Of a DNA stretch of 64,000 nt, positions 52,416 through 60,776 are shown one piece after another. This stretch comes from Rickettsia tillamookensis (GTDB lineage: Bacteria; Pseudomonadota; Alphaproteobacteria; Rickettsiales; Rickettsiaceae). The DNA lies in NCBI RefSeq assembly GCF_016743795.2, contig NZ_CP060138.2:868001-932000 (forward strand), read 5' to 3'. Position 1 is the first letter of the stretch. The number at the start of each line of letters is the position of its first letter. The translations under genes and the position numbers were made by a program. The notes beneath the pieces were generated by a model. It was not told the origin of the DNA. It did not search any database and saw only the letters and a list, made by a program, of their open reading frames with translations.

Positions 52416-53561
52416 TTATCTCTTCCCCATCGCATAGTTAGTAATCAAGGTTTTTACAGGTTTAAAATTATTTATCGCCTTAAATCCTATTTGTCTTAAA
52501 CATCTTAAATTTTTGGAATAATTTGAAAAAATATTATTTAACTCATCAGTCAGCTTATACATAATAAAATTATCCTCTTGCCTTAGCTTTTGATATTCTT
52601 GTAATGTACCATTATTACTAACAATTATACTCAAAGTCTCTATATCCTTTATACCCTGATTAAGCCCCTGTCCTGCTAAAGGATGTACTGTGTGAGCAGT
52701 GTCGGCAATAAGCACTATCTTATTATGAAAATATCTATTTGCTATACGAGCTTTTAGCGGAAAACTACTAATCTCACTATCAATAGTAACTTTACCTAGG
52801 GAATTACCAGCATTTCTTTGAGTTAAAAATCTAACTTCTTCTACGGGCAAATTAACAATTAAAGCAGCCTGATCAGGAGAAGTCGACCATATTACGGATG
52901 AAGTATATTGATCTTTTAAAGGCAGCAAAGCAAAAGGACCAAGCGGCAGGAAATGCTCCATAGCACAATTTTCATGCGGCTTTTCATGCTTAATATTAAA
53001 TGTAAGGGCAGTTTGATAAGGTTTCTCAATTTCATTAGCAAAGTAATGAGACCTCACTTTTGAATTTGCTCCGTCACATATAATTAATAAGTTACATTTA
53101 ATTTGTTCGTCATCAAATTTTATAATCGAGTAGTCATTATGACTTATAACTTCTTGATATTGTTTATTATCAATTAATGTTATCAATGGATTATTAGTTA
53201 CTTTTGATAATAATATTTTTTTAAAATCGCTATTTTGAACTACATAGCCGAGCAAACTATCATCATCATTTCGTAAGTCTAATATCTCGGATGCTTTATT
53301 GTCGACTACATATACATCTTGCATTCCTGCAACACATTCTTCCAAATCTTTCCATATATCAATAGAGGATAAGAAATTTTTAGAATGCGGCGTTAAAGCA
53401 GTCGTTCTTATATCTTTAAAAAACTCCGGGCTTTTTACCGATTTACTCTCAAATATAGTAGTTTCTATGCCTTTTTTTGCAAAAGAAAGAGCAGTTAGCA
53501 TACCGCTAAGACCACAACCTAAAATGATCGTATTAATCTGTTTTGTTTCTATTGGAGTCAT
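52416..53561 (-). CDS. ubiH: FAD-dependent ubiquinone-biosynthesis hydroxylase (UbiH family)
   Basis: 381 residues. The FAD-binding fold starts INTIILGCGLSGMLTALSFA and ends with the second FAD motif VLIADTAHTVHPLAGQGLNQ, typical of UbiH/UbiF/Coq6. DGANSKVR is the DG motif. It hydroxylates the ubiquinone ring; which position is not clear from sequence. It overlaps mrpF by 29 bases at its start. Confidence 0.88.
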   Translation of the reverse strand: MTPIETKQINTIILGCGLSGMLTALSFAKKGIETTIFESKSVKSPEFFKDIRTTALTPHSKNFLSSIDIWKDLEECVAGMQDVYVVDNKASEILDLRNDDDSLLGYVVQNSDFKKILLSKVTNNPLITLIDNKQYQEVISHNDYSIIKFDDEQIKCNLLIICDGANSKVRSHYFANEIEKPYQTALTFNIKHEKPHENCAMEHFLPLGPFALLPLKDQYTSSVIWSTSPDQAALIVNLPVEEVRFLTQRNAGNSLGKVTIDSEISSFPLKARIANRYFHNKIVLIADTAHTVHPLAGQGLNQGIKDIETLSIIVSNNGTLQEYQKLRQEDNFIMYKLTDELNNIFSNYSKNLRCLRQIGFKAINNFKPVKTLITNYAMGKR

Positions 53562-53799
53562 GTATAAAATATTTTAAATAACCGTTTGTTGCTATAAAGC
53601 TTAAAAGAAAGTAAATAATTGCTATATCCAAATATGAACTATTTCCTGAATACAGCCCTAAGCAACAAATAAACAAGCTAATAATAGCCGTAAAACTGTT
53701 TAGAATTAATAGCTTAGTAAAAATATCCGTTTTTCTGATAAATAGGTAGGTTATTAAGCAAATAAATAATGAAATAATAATTAGAAAGATGTTAAGCAT
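53533..53799 (-). CDS. mrpF: Na+/H+ antiporter subunit F (MrpF/MnhF)
   Basis: 88 residues with three membrane segments. The block RKTDIFTKLLILNSFTAII and the following GNSSYLDIAIIYFLLSFIA match the MrpF pattern, including the conserved Asp in the third helix. I start at 53799; the longer frame to 53928 is translated palindromic element. Mrp antiporters need several subunits, and none of the others is in this window, as expected if the genes are scattered. Overlap with ubiH suggests cotranscription. Confidence 0.8.
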   Translation of the reverse strand: MLNIFLIIISLFICLITYLFIRKTDIFTKLLILNSFTAIISLFICCLGLYSGNSSYLDIAIIYFLLSFIATNGYLKYFIHDSNRNKTD

Positions 53800-53820
53800 A
53801 ATTTTTAAAATTGGTTTTTC

Positions 53821-53913
53821 CGTCATTGCGAGAAGAATTACAAAGTAATTCGATGAAGCAATCTCAGGATTTTTGCACGAGATTGCCACGTTGCTTCGCT
53901 CCTCGCAATGACG
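53821..53913. repeat. Complete CGTCATTGCGAG-family element
   Basis: Outer arms CGTCATTGCGAG and CTCGCAATGACG; inner arms GCAATCTCA and GAGATTGC. It is the uninterrupted relative of the middle element at 37164. It lies just upstream of mrpF. Confidence 0.88.
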
Positions 53914-54018
53914 ATTTGGTATCAACACATCATCATTATATATAATCCCTTACAATCTTACAAACTGCAAATAAAATTAATTAAAATTCCTTAAATAATT
54001 TTAATATTATGTAATCTA

Positions 54019-54056
54019 AGAGGCCATCAGTAAATAAATTTTAACTGGTGGTCTCT
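54019..54056 (+). other. RNA hairpin with wobble pairs
   Basis: On the plus strand AGAGGCCATCAGT can pair over 13 positions with ACTGGTGGTCTCT through two G-U pairs. On the minus strand those positions would be mismatches. No T-run follows, so a simple terminator is not supported. There is no gene on the plus strand before it. Confidence 0.35.
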
Positions 54057-54147
54057 AGGCCAACCTTTACATTATAAATAGCTATTGTGACAAAAATGTT
54101 ATAAAAAAATGTTGCTTTCTTTTACATTCGGCATTAACGTATATATT

Positions 54148-54317
54148 TAGGTTCTTACATACGATTTCTAAAAAGATTTAATTTTGGCTATTTTGTGCTG
54201 CAAATTATAAGATTTTCTTGAAATATGAATAACTAATTCTTTCAAAAATCTTATTAATTTTTGCTAAAAAATATCGTAAAACTAGTAAATCAATTAGAAA
54301 TTGTACGCAAGAACCTA
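54148..54317. repeat. TAGGTTCTT palindromic repeat upstream of ntrX
   Basis: TAGGTTCTTACATACGATTT at the left, and AATTGTACGCAAGAACCTA at the right. Its right arm is the reverse complement of the left arm of the repeat at 19494. It ends 27 bases before the ntrX start and so forms its leader. Confidence 0.65.
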
Positions 54318-54344
54318 GTATTAATATTTTTAAGGTAAATTGTA

Positions 54345-55772
54345 ATGTCACAACTAGATGTTTTAATAGTAGACGATGAAGAGAGTATACGAAATCTCAT
54401 TGCTGCAAATTTGAAAGATGAAGGTTTCAATCCTAAGGTTGCCGCTAATAGTACTCAAGCCCTTAAAATACTTTCCGAAAAACCGGTCTCTGCAGTTATA
54501 CTTGATATTTGGCTTCAAGGAAGCGAAATTGACGGGCTTGGGATTTTAGAGATAATTAAAAAACGCTATCCTTTAATGCCGGTAATAATTATTAGCGGTC
54601 ACGGTACTATAGAAACAGCAGTAAATGCTATAAAAATGGGTGCTTACGATTATATAGAAAAACCTTTTAATAATGATAAATTAGTTATTTTACTTAAAAG
54701 AGCTTGCGAAGTAACAAAGTTAAAACGCGAAAATATAGATTTAAAATCAAAAGTTATAGATAAAACTGAATTAGTAGGTGGATGTTCGGTAACTTTAAAA
54801 TATAAAATGGAAATAGAAAAGGCAGCTAGCTCTAGCAGTCGTATAATGATTCACGGTAAAGTCGGTAGTGGTAAAGAACTTGCAGCAAGGTTAATTCATA
54901 AACAATCTAAAAGAGTTAATAATCCATTCATTATTTTTAGCCCTACCTGTATGACTACGGAAAAAATCAATCAAGAATTATTCGGCGAATCGGAAAAGCA
55001 GGAAAATAATACCAAACGCCCTACTATCTTAGAATTTGCCAATAACGGTACTTTATATATAGATGAGGTCAGCAATATTCCTATTCCTATCCAGGTGAAA
55101 TTATTAAAATTCCTTAAAGACCAAACTATTACAAAACCTTGTGGAAAAAATATTAAAGTTGATATAAAAATTATCACCGGTACTTCTAAAAATATTCAAG
55201 ATGAAGTTAATAACGGCAAATTCCTAGAAGATCTATATTATCGCCTTAATGTATCCTCTCTAAAAGTACCTTCATTATATGAGAGAAAAGAAGATATACC
55301 GCTACTCGTTAAATATTTTGTTAAGCAACTTTCAAAATTTTCAGGTTTAAAAGAACGTAACTTTGCTGATGAAACTATCGCTGCTCTTCAATCCTATGAA
55401 TGGCCTGGTAATATTAGACAATTACGTAATGTAGTTGAATGGACTTTAATTATGAATCCATTAACTACAGGTAATAATGAAATTATCAAACCTTATATGA
55501 TACCTTCCGAAATATTAGCAAATAGTGCTAATCTCACAAAACTTGAAGATAGTTTTGATATGTTATCTATGCCTCTTAGAGAAGCTAGAGAAGTTTTTGA
55601 ACGTCAATATCTATCGGCACAAATGAGTCGTTTTAATAATAATATTTCAAAAACATCCTCATTTGTCGGTATGGAAAGATCGGCTTTGCATCGTAAATTA
55701 AAATTATTAAGCTTACATATACCTCCTACAAATAGAATAAATGAAGAAGAATATGAGGAAGCAAATGCTTAA
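54345..55772 (+). CDS. ntrX: NtrX-like response regulator lacking the sigma-54 loop
   Basis: 475 residues. The receiver domain has VDDEES and the phospho-acceptor Asp54 in VILDIWL. An AAA+ domain follows with [16 protein letters not shown] (Walker A) and [11 protein letters not shown] (Walker B), then a Fis-type helix-turn-helix near the end ([18 protein letters not shown]). Where sigma-54 activators carry GAFTGA there is only [15 protein letters not shown], so it cannot contact sigma-54 in the usual way. NtrX proteins of several alphaproteobacteria share this loss. Its partner kinase NtrY is not in the window. Its end overlaps the next gene by 8 bases. Confidence 0.88.
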   Translation: MSQLDVLIVDDEESIRNLIAANLKDEGFNPKVAANSTQALKILSEKPVSAVILDIWLQGSEIDGLGILEIIKKRYPLMPVIIISGHGTIETAVNAIKMGAYDYIEKPFNNDKLVILLKRACEVTKLKRENIDLKSKVIDKTELVGGCSVTLKYKMEIEKAASSSSRIMIHGKVGSGKELAARLIHKQSKRVNNPFIIFSPTCMTTEKINQELFGESEKQENNTKRPTILEFANNGTLYIDEVSNIPIPIQVKLLKFLKDQTITKPCGKNIKVDIKIITGTSKNIQDEVNNGKFLEDLYYRLNVSSLKVPSLYERKEDIPLLVKYFVKQLSKFSGLKERNFADETIAALQSYEWPGNIRQLRNVVEWTLIMNPLTTGNNEIIKPYMIPSEILANSANLTKLEDSFDMLSMPLREAREVFERQYLSAQMSRFNNNISKTSSFVGMERSALHRKLKLLSLHIPPTNRINEEEYEEANA

Positions 55773-57519
55773 AGTCATATCAATAATTACTATTTATTTG
55801 TTATTAAGCAGCTGCTCCGAATCTACTCGTGATGCGAATGGATTACTTACGGATAACCAAAGCACGGTAATTCGGAATTATATAATATCGCAAAATTCTA
55901 AAAACCTTAAAGTGAACCTTAAAGAGAAGTTCGGTTCAAATTTAAAAGGAGTCAAATTAATAGGAGTAAAGCTAATAAATGAAGATTTATCAGGAATAGA
56001 TTTAACTTCCTGCGAAATATTACGTGCTGATTTTGCAGGTAGTAATTTAGAAAAAGCTATACTTACAAATGCTATAATTCAAGAAAGTAATTTTGCAGAT
56101 TCAGTAATAAAAAATATTTCCGGGTATAATTCTGACTTTCAAGGTTCAATTTTTAACAATATAACATTACAAAATACAAATTTTGTTCAATCAAATTTTA
56201 GCGATACTGCTTTTAATAAAACTACTATAATAAATGTTAACTTTGAAAATTCTAAATTTAGTCATGTATTATGGAGCAATAGCACTATCGACGGTGTTAA
56301 TTTTCAAAAAACTAACCTAAAGAATAATAGCTTTAAAAATACTAATATAACAAATTCAATATTTTACGGTACGGATTTAGAAAAAAGTGTAATAAATAAT
56401 ACCAATTTTACTAATAATTATTTTGAATCTAGCGACCTAAGTCAAACTAAATTAACAGCAGTAATAATTAAGGATTCTAACTTCACACAAAGTATTTTTA
56501 ATGAAGTAAACTTTAATAACGTACAAAGTAATAACTCTTTCTTTTCATACGCTTCCTTTCAAGATTCAACATTACAGAATATTAGCCTTACTAAATGCGA
56601 TTTACAAAATAGTACAATTAGTAGTTCAGTTTTAAATCATTTTAAAATCGATAATGCTATATTAAATAATATGAGTCTAAACGATAACAAATTTAATAAT
56701 TTATCAATAAAAAATAGTAATGCTAATTTTGTAAGGATTAATAAAACTAAAGGCTCAAATATTACTTTAGATAATATAAGCTATACTAATAATATTTTTA
56801 GCAATAATGATTTTAAACAATTTATAGTGATTAATACTGACTTAAACAGCAGTGAAATAATAAACTCAAATATAACTAACGGACAATTTAATAATGTAAA
56901 TTTTTCTAAATCTTTAATACAAAACGTAAATTTTTCAGATGTTAAAATTACTTTAGGTAATTTAAACCAAGTAGCTCTAATAAATTCTAATCTAACAAAT
57001 ACTACGGTTATTAACTCCGTCCTTTCTAATTCACAAATAAATAATATTAACTACCAAGCATATTCCGGTTTTATTAATACTAATGTTTCTAATAATATTA
57101 TTTTAAATAACGATAATTCGAGCAAAATTCCACCAAATAATATAGTAATAAATTCGGTAAAAGATTTGCAAAAAATAACTAACTTAACAAATATAAATTT
57201 AACAAATCTTGACTTAAGTAGTTTAGTATTTAATGGAACAGATTTTTCAAATAGTATCTTTAAAAATGCTAATTTAACAAATACGGTAATAAAAAATTCT
57301 ATTTTAAAAGAGGCTAATTTTTCTGCAGCAATACTTACTAAAACAGATTTTTCAAACTCAATATTAACAGATAGCATATTTAAATCAGCTAAAATTGATC
57401 AGGCGGGCTTTAGTAACTCTGACCTAACAAATGCCGATTTTACCGAAGCAACAATTAAAGATACTTCATTTGATAAGGCTAAGACAAACGGAATGAAAGG
57501 AGTGGATAATCCTAATTAA
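55765..57519 (+). CDS. Pentapeptide-repeat lipoprotein
   Basis: 584 residues from the ATG at 55765, which has an AGGAAG site; in-frame ATGs at 55741 and 55753 are alternatives. The lipobox is YLLLSSC, so it is probably a lipoprotein. A short helical segment ([20 protein letters not shown]) precedes more than 400 residues of pentapeptide repeats of N/T/S-rich type. That leading segment resembles the ones before the repeat blocks of the 5374 protein. It overlaps the ntrX stop, so it is likely cotranscribed with that regulator. A surface or periplasmic beta-helix scaffold is likely. Confidence 0.85.
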   Translation: MLKVISIITIYLLLSSCSESTRDANGLLTDNQSTVIRNYIISQNSKNLKVNLKEKFGSNLKGVKLIGVKLINEDLSGIDLTSCEILRADFAGSNLEKAILTNAIIQESNFADSVIKNISGYNSDFQGSIFNNITLQNTNFVQSNFSDTAFNKTTIINVNFENSKFSHVLWSNSTIDGVNFQKTNLKNNSFKNTNITNSIFYGTDLEKSVINNTNFTNNYFESSDLSQTKLTAVIIKDSNFTQSIFNEVNFNNVQSNNSFFSYASFQDSTLQNISLTKCDLQNSTISSSVLNHFKIDNAILNNMSLNDNKFNNLSIKNSNANFVRINKTKGSNITLDNISYTNNIFSNNDFKQFIVINTDLNSSEIINSNITNGQFNNVNFSKSLIQNVNFSDVKITLGNLNQVALINSNLTNTTVINSVLSNSQINNINYQAYSGFINTNVSNNIILNNDNSSKIPPNNIVINSVKDLQKITNLTNINLTNLDLSSLVFNGTDFSNSIFKNANLTNTVIKNSILKEANFSAAILTKTDFSNSILTDSIFKSAKIDQAGFSNSDLTNADFTEATIKDTSFDKAKTNGMKGVDNPN

Positions 57520-57530
57520 AGTTAGAATTA

Positions 57531-57812
57531 TTAATTATGAGAATAATTAATAAAAACTTTAGGATATTTGGAGGCTATTTTTAATAAAGATATAGCGGAG
57601 CCGGTAGGTTTGCGTCTTCCTTGTTCCCATTCTTGTAATGTTCTTACATTAACTCCCATAAGTACGGCAAAAGCTGATTGAGAGAGATGTAAGTGTTTTC
57701 TGATATCCACTATATCTTCTTTTGTCTCTATTTTCTTTATTTGTCCTTTTCCTAATTTTATATCTTGAATCGATTGCAAAATTTCAGCTCCAATATCTCT
57801 TTTTACGTTCAT
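57531..57812 (-). CDS. HTH antitoxin, NadS/HigA-like
   Basis: 93 residues. The XRE-type helix-turn-helix is clear: LHLSQSAFAVLMGVNVRTLQ followed by EWEQGRRKPTGSA. It follows the RelE-like toxin with a four-base overlap. The N-terminal 21 residues (VKRDIGAEILQSIQDIKLGK) recur almost unchanged in the small gene at 60539. Probably an autorepressor. Confidence 0.82.
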   Translation of the reverse strand: MNVKRDIGAEILQSIQDIKLGKGQIKKIETKEDIVDIRKHLHLSQSAFAVLMGVNVRTLQEWEQGRRKPTGSAISLLKIASKYPKVFINYSHN

Positions 57813-58117
57813 AAACCCAATTCCTCTTTTATTTTTTTTAAAACAGAAGCTGGAATATTTTCAGCTTCATTTTTTGTATATATGGTTAATAACCATATCT
57901 GTTCTTCTTTACTTTTATAATAATAAATTATACGAACCCCACTACGTTTTCCCCGCCCTTTAGCCATCCAGCGTATTTTTCTAAGTCCACCACTACCTAT
58001 TATAACATCTCCTGATTTAGGATGTAGTGACAAGTGCCATTGAAAATTTGCATACTCATCATCTGTAAAATATGAATTCAATAATTTATTAAATAAAGGG
58101 GATTCTATATATTCCAT
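57809..58117 (-). CDS. RelE/HigB-like toxin
   Basis: 102 residues. The RelE pattern is seen in GLRKIRWMAKGRGKRSGVRI and YYYKSKEEQIWLLTIYTKNE. This toxin-first order with an XRE antitoxin matches the RelE2/NadS and HigBA-type pairs. The start ATG at 58117 lies seven bases from the promoter -10, so translation may begin at the very 5' end of the mRNA. Confidence 0.8.
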   Translation of the reverse strand: MEYIESPLFNKLLNSYFTDDEYANFQWHLSLHPKSGDVIIGSGGLRKIRWMAKGRGKRSGVRIIYYYKSKEEQIWLLTIYTKNEAENIPASVLKKIKEELGL

Positions 58118-58121
58118 ATAA

Positions 58122-58151
58122 ACATTATACGTCAGTGACGTATAATGTCAA
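58122..58151 (-). promoter_or_regulatory. Promoter and operator of the RelE-like/HTH operon
   Basis: TTGACA (58151-58146) and TATAAT (58129-58124) are both consensus, with a 16-base spacer. A 27-bp perfect palindrome (58122-58148; arm ACATTATACGTCA, one-base centre) covers both, a classic autoregulation layout. Confidence 0.8.
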
Positions 58152-58181
58152 TAATATCTCTACAGAAAAATATTGGTATAT

Positions 58182-59156
58182 TTACCTTTGGTGGCTCTTT
58201 AAAGATTTTCCTTTATTAGTAGGAGTATTAGACGGTGTAAATGAATTATTATTTATAAAAGCAGTAGGACTGTGCTTCTTCATTCTATTAATAATTCGTT
58301 GTTGTTTAAGATTATTTATCTTTTGTCTTCCGGCTATCCTTATAGATTTAGTAATTTTAGCAGTTTCTACAAATATCTCCTTAGGAGTTTGTAGCTGATC
58401 AATTTGCTCATAATGTTTTTTAAGAAACTCTTCTTTTATTTTTGGCTTTACTCCTTTCAAATCAACATATGTTTTATATAACTTCTTTAATTTTATTTTA
58501 GATTCTTTTATTTGTTGCTTGGAAGATTTTTGAGGAAGTGATTTAATCGAATTAACAAGACTACTACCTATTTCTTTTATAATATTAACTGCAGGCGAAG
58601 CTATTTTCTTTATTCCTTCATAAATTTTACCAAGCCCATTAGCAATAACATCTAATATTTTAGGCTCATATTCTTTAGATACAGGAGGTGTATCTCTAAT
58701 AATATCTCTAGCTTCAATTAGATTATTAGCTAAATTAAATAATGCTTTTTTTTCCTTTAAATCAGTAGATCGCTTAGCATATGAACTAGTTATATCTGCC
58801 TGAGCATCTATAGTATCGGTAATTATTGATTTAGTATCATTAAAAGAAAGATTTATAGATGTTTTGTTTCGTGTTATAGGACTATCTTCTCTTAATTTAT
58901 CTAGCCTATCACGTATTTCTTGGTCTTTTTGAGCATTGAGAGCTTTACTTTTTTGCTCTAGTTTAACCTCGGATTGTATCTTCTCAACTAGCTTATCTAC
59001 CTCATCATCGGATTTTTTTGTGGGGATATAAGGTCTATCTTGGAGCTTTGCAAACCTTTCTTCTAATTCTTCGAGCGATGGAGGAGTACCTTTAAGTTTT
59101 GCTAGTCTTTCCTCTAAGTCTTTTATTATTTGATCGTCCTGCTTTTTCTTAGACAT
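58182..59156 (-). CDS. Protein with ANCHR-like tandem VPS4-binding motifs
   Basis: 324 residues from the ATG at 59156. The N-terminus carries two tandem motifs, DLEERLAKLKG (13-23) and ELEERFAKLQDRP (30-42), then DEVDKLVEKIQSEVKLEQ (51-68). Human ANCHR (ZFYVE19) has the same succession of repeated (E/D)xxxRLAxL motifs and a following Leu/Glu helix, which act as MIM1-type ligands for the MIT domain of VPS4. The rest is coiled-coil-like with a hydrophobic helix (KKIASPAVNIIKEIGSSLVN) and a basic tail. No signal peptide. Host ESCRT targeting is inference. Confidence 0.7.
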   Translation of the reverse strand: MSKKKQDDQIIKDLEERLAKLKGTPPSLEELEERFAKLQDRPYIPTKKSDDEVDKLVEKIQSEVKLEQKSKALNAQKDQEIRDRLDKLREDSPITRNKTSINLSFNDTKSIITDTIDAQADITSSYAKRSTDLKEKKALFNLANNLIEARDIIRDTPPVSKEYEPKILDVIANGLGKIYEGIKKIASPAVNIIKEIGSSLVNSIKSLPQKSSKQQIKESKIKLKKLYKTYVDLKGVKPKIKEEFLKKHYEQIDQLQTPKEIFVETAKITKSIRIAGRQKINNLKQQRIINRMKKHSPTAFINNNSFTPSNTPTNKGKSLKSHQR

Positions 59157-59257
59157 GTTATTACCATAAATATTATTCGCAACTATTAATAACACAAAAT
59201 ACTAACAAAAATAAAGTATTTTTTAATATGAGAGAAATACAAAAATATAAACTATCA

Positions 59258-60418
59258 TCAAGAATGATCACCGGCAATATTATTATTATCTAAACTTGCA
59301 CCTGCTATTGTAGTACCACTATTTTCGTGAGTTAAATAAGATACTCTAGCATCCCAAATTGCTTGAACTTCAGGAGTTGAGGAGTTATAAGTATTAATAA
59401 AATCGTTACCTTGAGCGGTGATGTATAAATTCTCAAGCTTTTTTATGGGTAACAGAAAATCTTTAAGTTCCGGCACATTATACGAATACGATAATTCAGG
59501 TATACATACATTGTGCTTAAGAAGAAATTTAGCCATTTCTATAAAGTTCAACTGAACAACAAACAACCAAGCAGTTTTTACCTGTCCTACACAGTTAAAT
59601 TCAGCATTAATATCTGCCCCTTTTTGCAGTAAAAACTCTACAGCTTTAATGCTATCGCTTTCAACGGCTGAATGAAAAGGCGTTTTAGCATTTTCAGAAG
59701 CTCTTTGATCTACGGTAAAAACATTATTATCAAATAAGTAATTTATAATATCTAAAGATCCTTTTCTTGCAGCAATATTAAGTATAGTAACTTCTTCACC
59801 AAATTCTTCTATTACAAAATATGGATTACCTCCATTTTCAATAAAATACTTTATTACAGGTAACAAATCATAATAAGCAGCCCTTTCTACTAGTGATTCT
59901 ACTTCTTTGGTATTATAAATGTGTTTAAATTCTAATAATTCTTCTTCGGATAAATTGTGTTGTTCTTTATATAATTCTAAAAATAATTCTTTTAATTCTT
60001 CTTCAGATAAATTATGCTTTTTTTTATATAATTCTAAAAATGACTCTTTTAATTCTTCTTCAAATAAATTATGCTTTTTTTTATATAATTCTAAAAATGA
60101 CTCTTTTAATTCTTCTTCAAATAAATTGCGGTTTTCTTCGTATAATTTAAAATATAACTTCTTTAACTCTTCTGCAGATAAATTGTGTTCTTTATAAACT
60201 TCTAAAAATAACTCTTCTAATTGTCTATTGGATAAATTATATTTTTCTTTATAAAGCTCTGAAAAGAACCATTCTAATTCTTTTTCAGATACATTATATT
60301 TTTCTCTACACGATTTAAAAAGTAACTCCGTTAATTCTTTTGCAAATAAATTGTATCTTTCTTTATAACATTTCAAAAACAACTTTGTTTCTTCTTCTTG
60401 CGTTAATTCTTCTAGCAT
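59258..60418 (-). CDS. Ankyrin-repeat protein with tandem 21-residue N-terminal repeats
   Basis: 386 residues. Residues about 10-165 are about seven copies of a 21-residue helical unit of the type FLELYKKKHNLFEEELKES; the middle copies are almost identical. Ankyrin repeats follow (VTILNIAARKGSLDIINYLF, TPFHSAVESDSIKAVEFLL). The C-terminus is short. Ankyrin proteins are common effectors in Rickettsiales, but no secretion signal is visible. Near-identical DNA repeats suggest the copy number varies. Confidence 0.8.
   Translation of the reverse strand: MLEELTQEEETKLFLKCYKERYNLFAKELTELLFKSCREKYNVSEKELEWFFSELYKEKYNLSNRQLEELFLEVYKEHNLSAEELKKLYFKLYEENRNLFEEELKESFLELYKKKHNLFEEELKESFLELYKKKHNLSEEELKELFLELYKEQHNLSEEELLEFKHIYNTKEVESLVERAAYYDLLPVIKYFIENGGNPYFVIEEFGEEVTILNIAARKGSLDIINYLFDNNVFTVDQRASENAKTPFHSAVESDSIKAVEFLLQKGADINAEFNCVGQVKTAWLFVVQLNFIEMAKFLLKHNVCIPELSYSYNVPELKDFLLPIKKLENLYITAQGNDFINTYNSSTPEVQAIWDARVSYLTHENSGTTIAGASLDNNNIAGDHS
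59925..60390. repeat. 63-bp tandem repeat within the ankyrin gene
   Basis: On the plus strand TTTTTATATAATTCTAAAAA and following AATTCTTCTTC return every 63 bases. The two central copies (about 60010-60125) are identical or nearly so; outer copies have diverged. The repeat length is a multiple of three, keeping the frame. Confidence 0.75.
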
Positions 60419-60538
60419 ATTTTACCCTAATTTAATTTTAAATATTTTTAAATAAATTATGGTAAAAATCAATTTAAATTTTTAATGTATTATAAATAAA
60501 GAGTAGGTATACGAAGCTCAATTTGGAAAAGAGCAAGG

Positions 60539-60727
60539 CTATTTTTTCTTTTTTAACCACTCCCTAACTTCATCAGTAGTATAAGTTTTAAAATCAAGGG
60601 CGTTAATTCTTTGTAAAGCAATTTCAGCGTCTTCCAAATCTTTTTGTATTTTTAAGTGATCTTTTCTTAATTTTATATCTTGAATTGATTGCAAAATTTC
60701 AGCCCCAATATCTCTTTTTGCGTCCAT
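60539..60727 (-). CDS. Small chimeric antitoxin-like remnant
   Basis: 62 residues. The N-terminus DAKRDIGAEILQSIQDIKLR is nearly that of the HTH antitoxin at 57531. The remainder (DFKTYTTDEVREWLKKKK) is unrelated and looks like a Phd/YefM-style tail. No toxin gene adjoins. It may be a hybrid formed by recombination or a trimmed antitoxin. Confidence 0.5.
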   Translation of the reverse strand: MDAKRDIGAEILQSIQDIKLRKDHLKIQKDLEDAEIALQRINALDFKTYTTDEVREWLKKKK

Positions 60728-60776
60728 AAACCTACCTATTCATTTTTAGCTTATTTATTGAATTATATCATATAGT

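Noticed and set aside
53800..53928. Longer N-terminus for the MrpF-like protein
   Set aside because: The extra residues (RHCEERSNVAI and on) are a translated element seen in many Rickettsia ORFs.
59919..60197. Plus-strand frame or CRISPR-like array in the 63-bp repeats
   Set aside because: Repeats are directly adjacent without unique spacers and keep the ankyrin gene frame; the plus-strand frame is the shadow of that gene.
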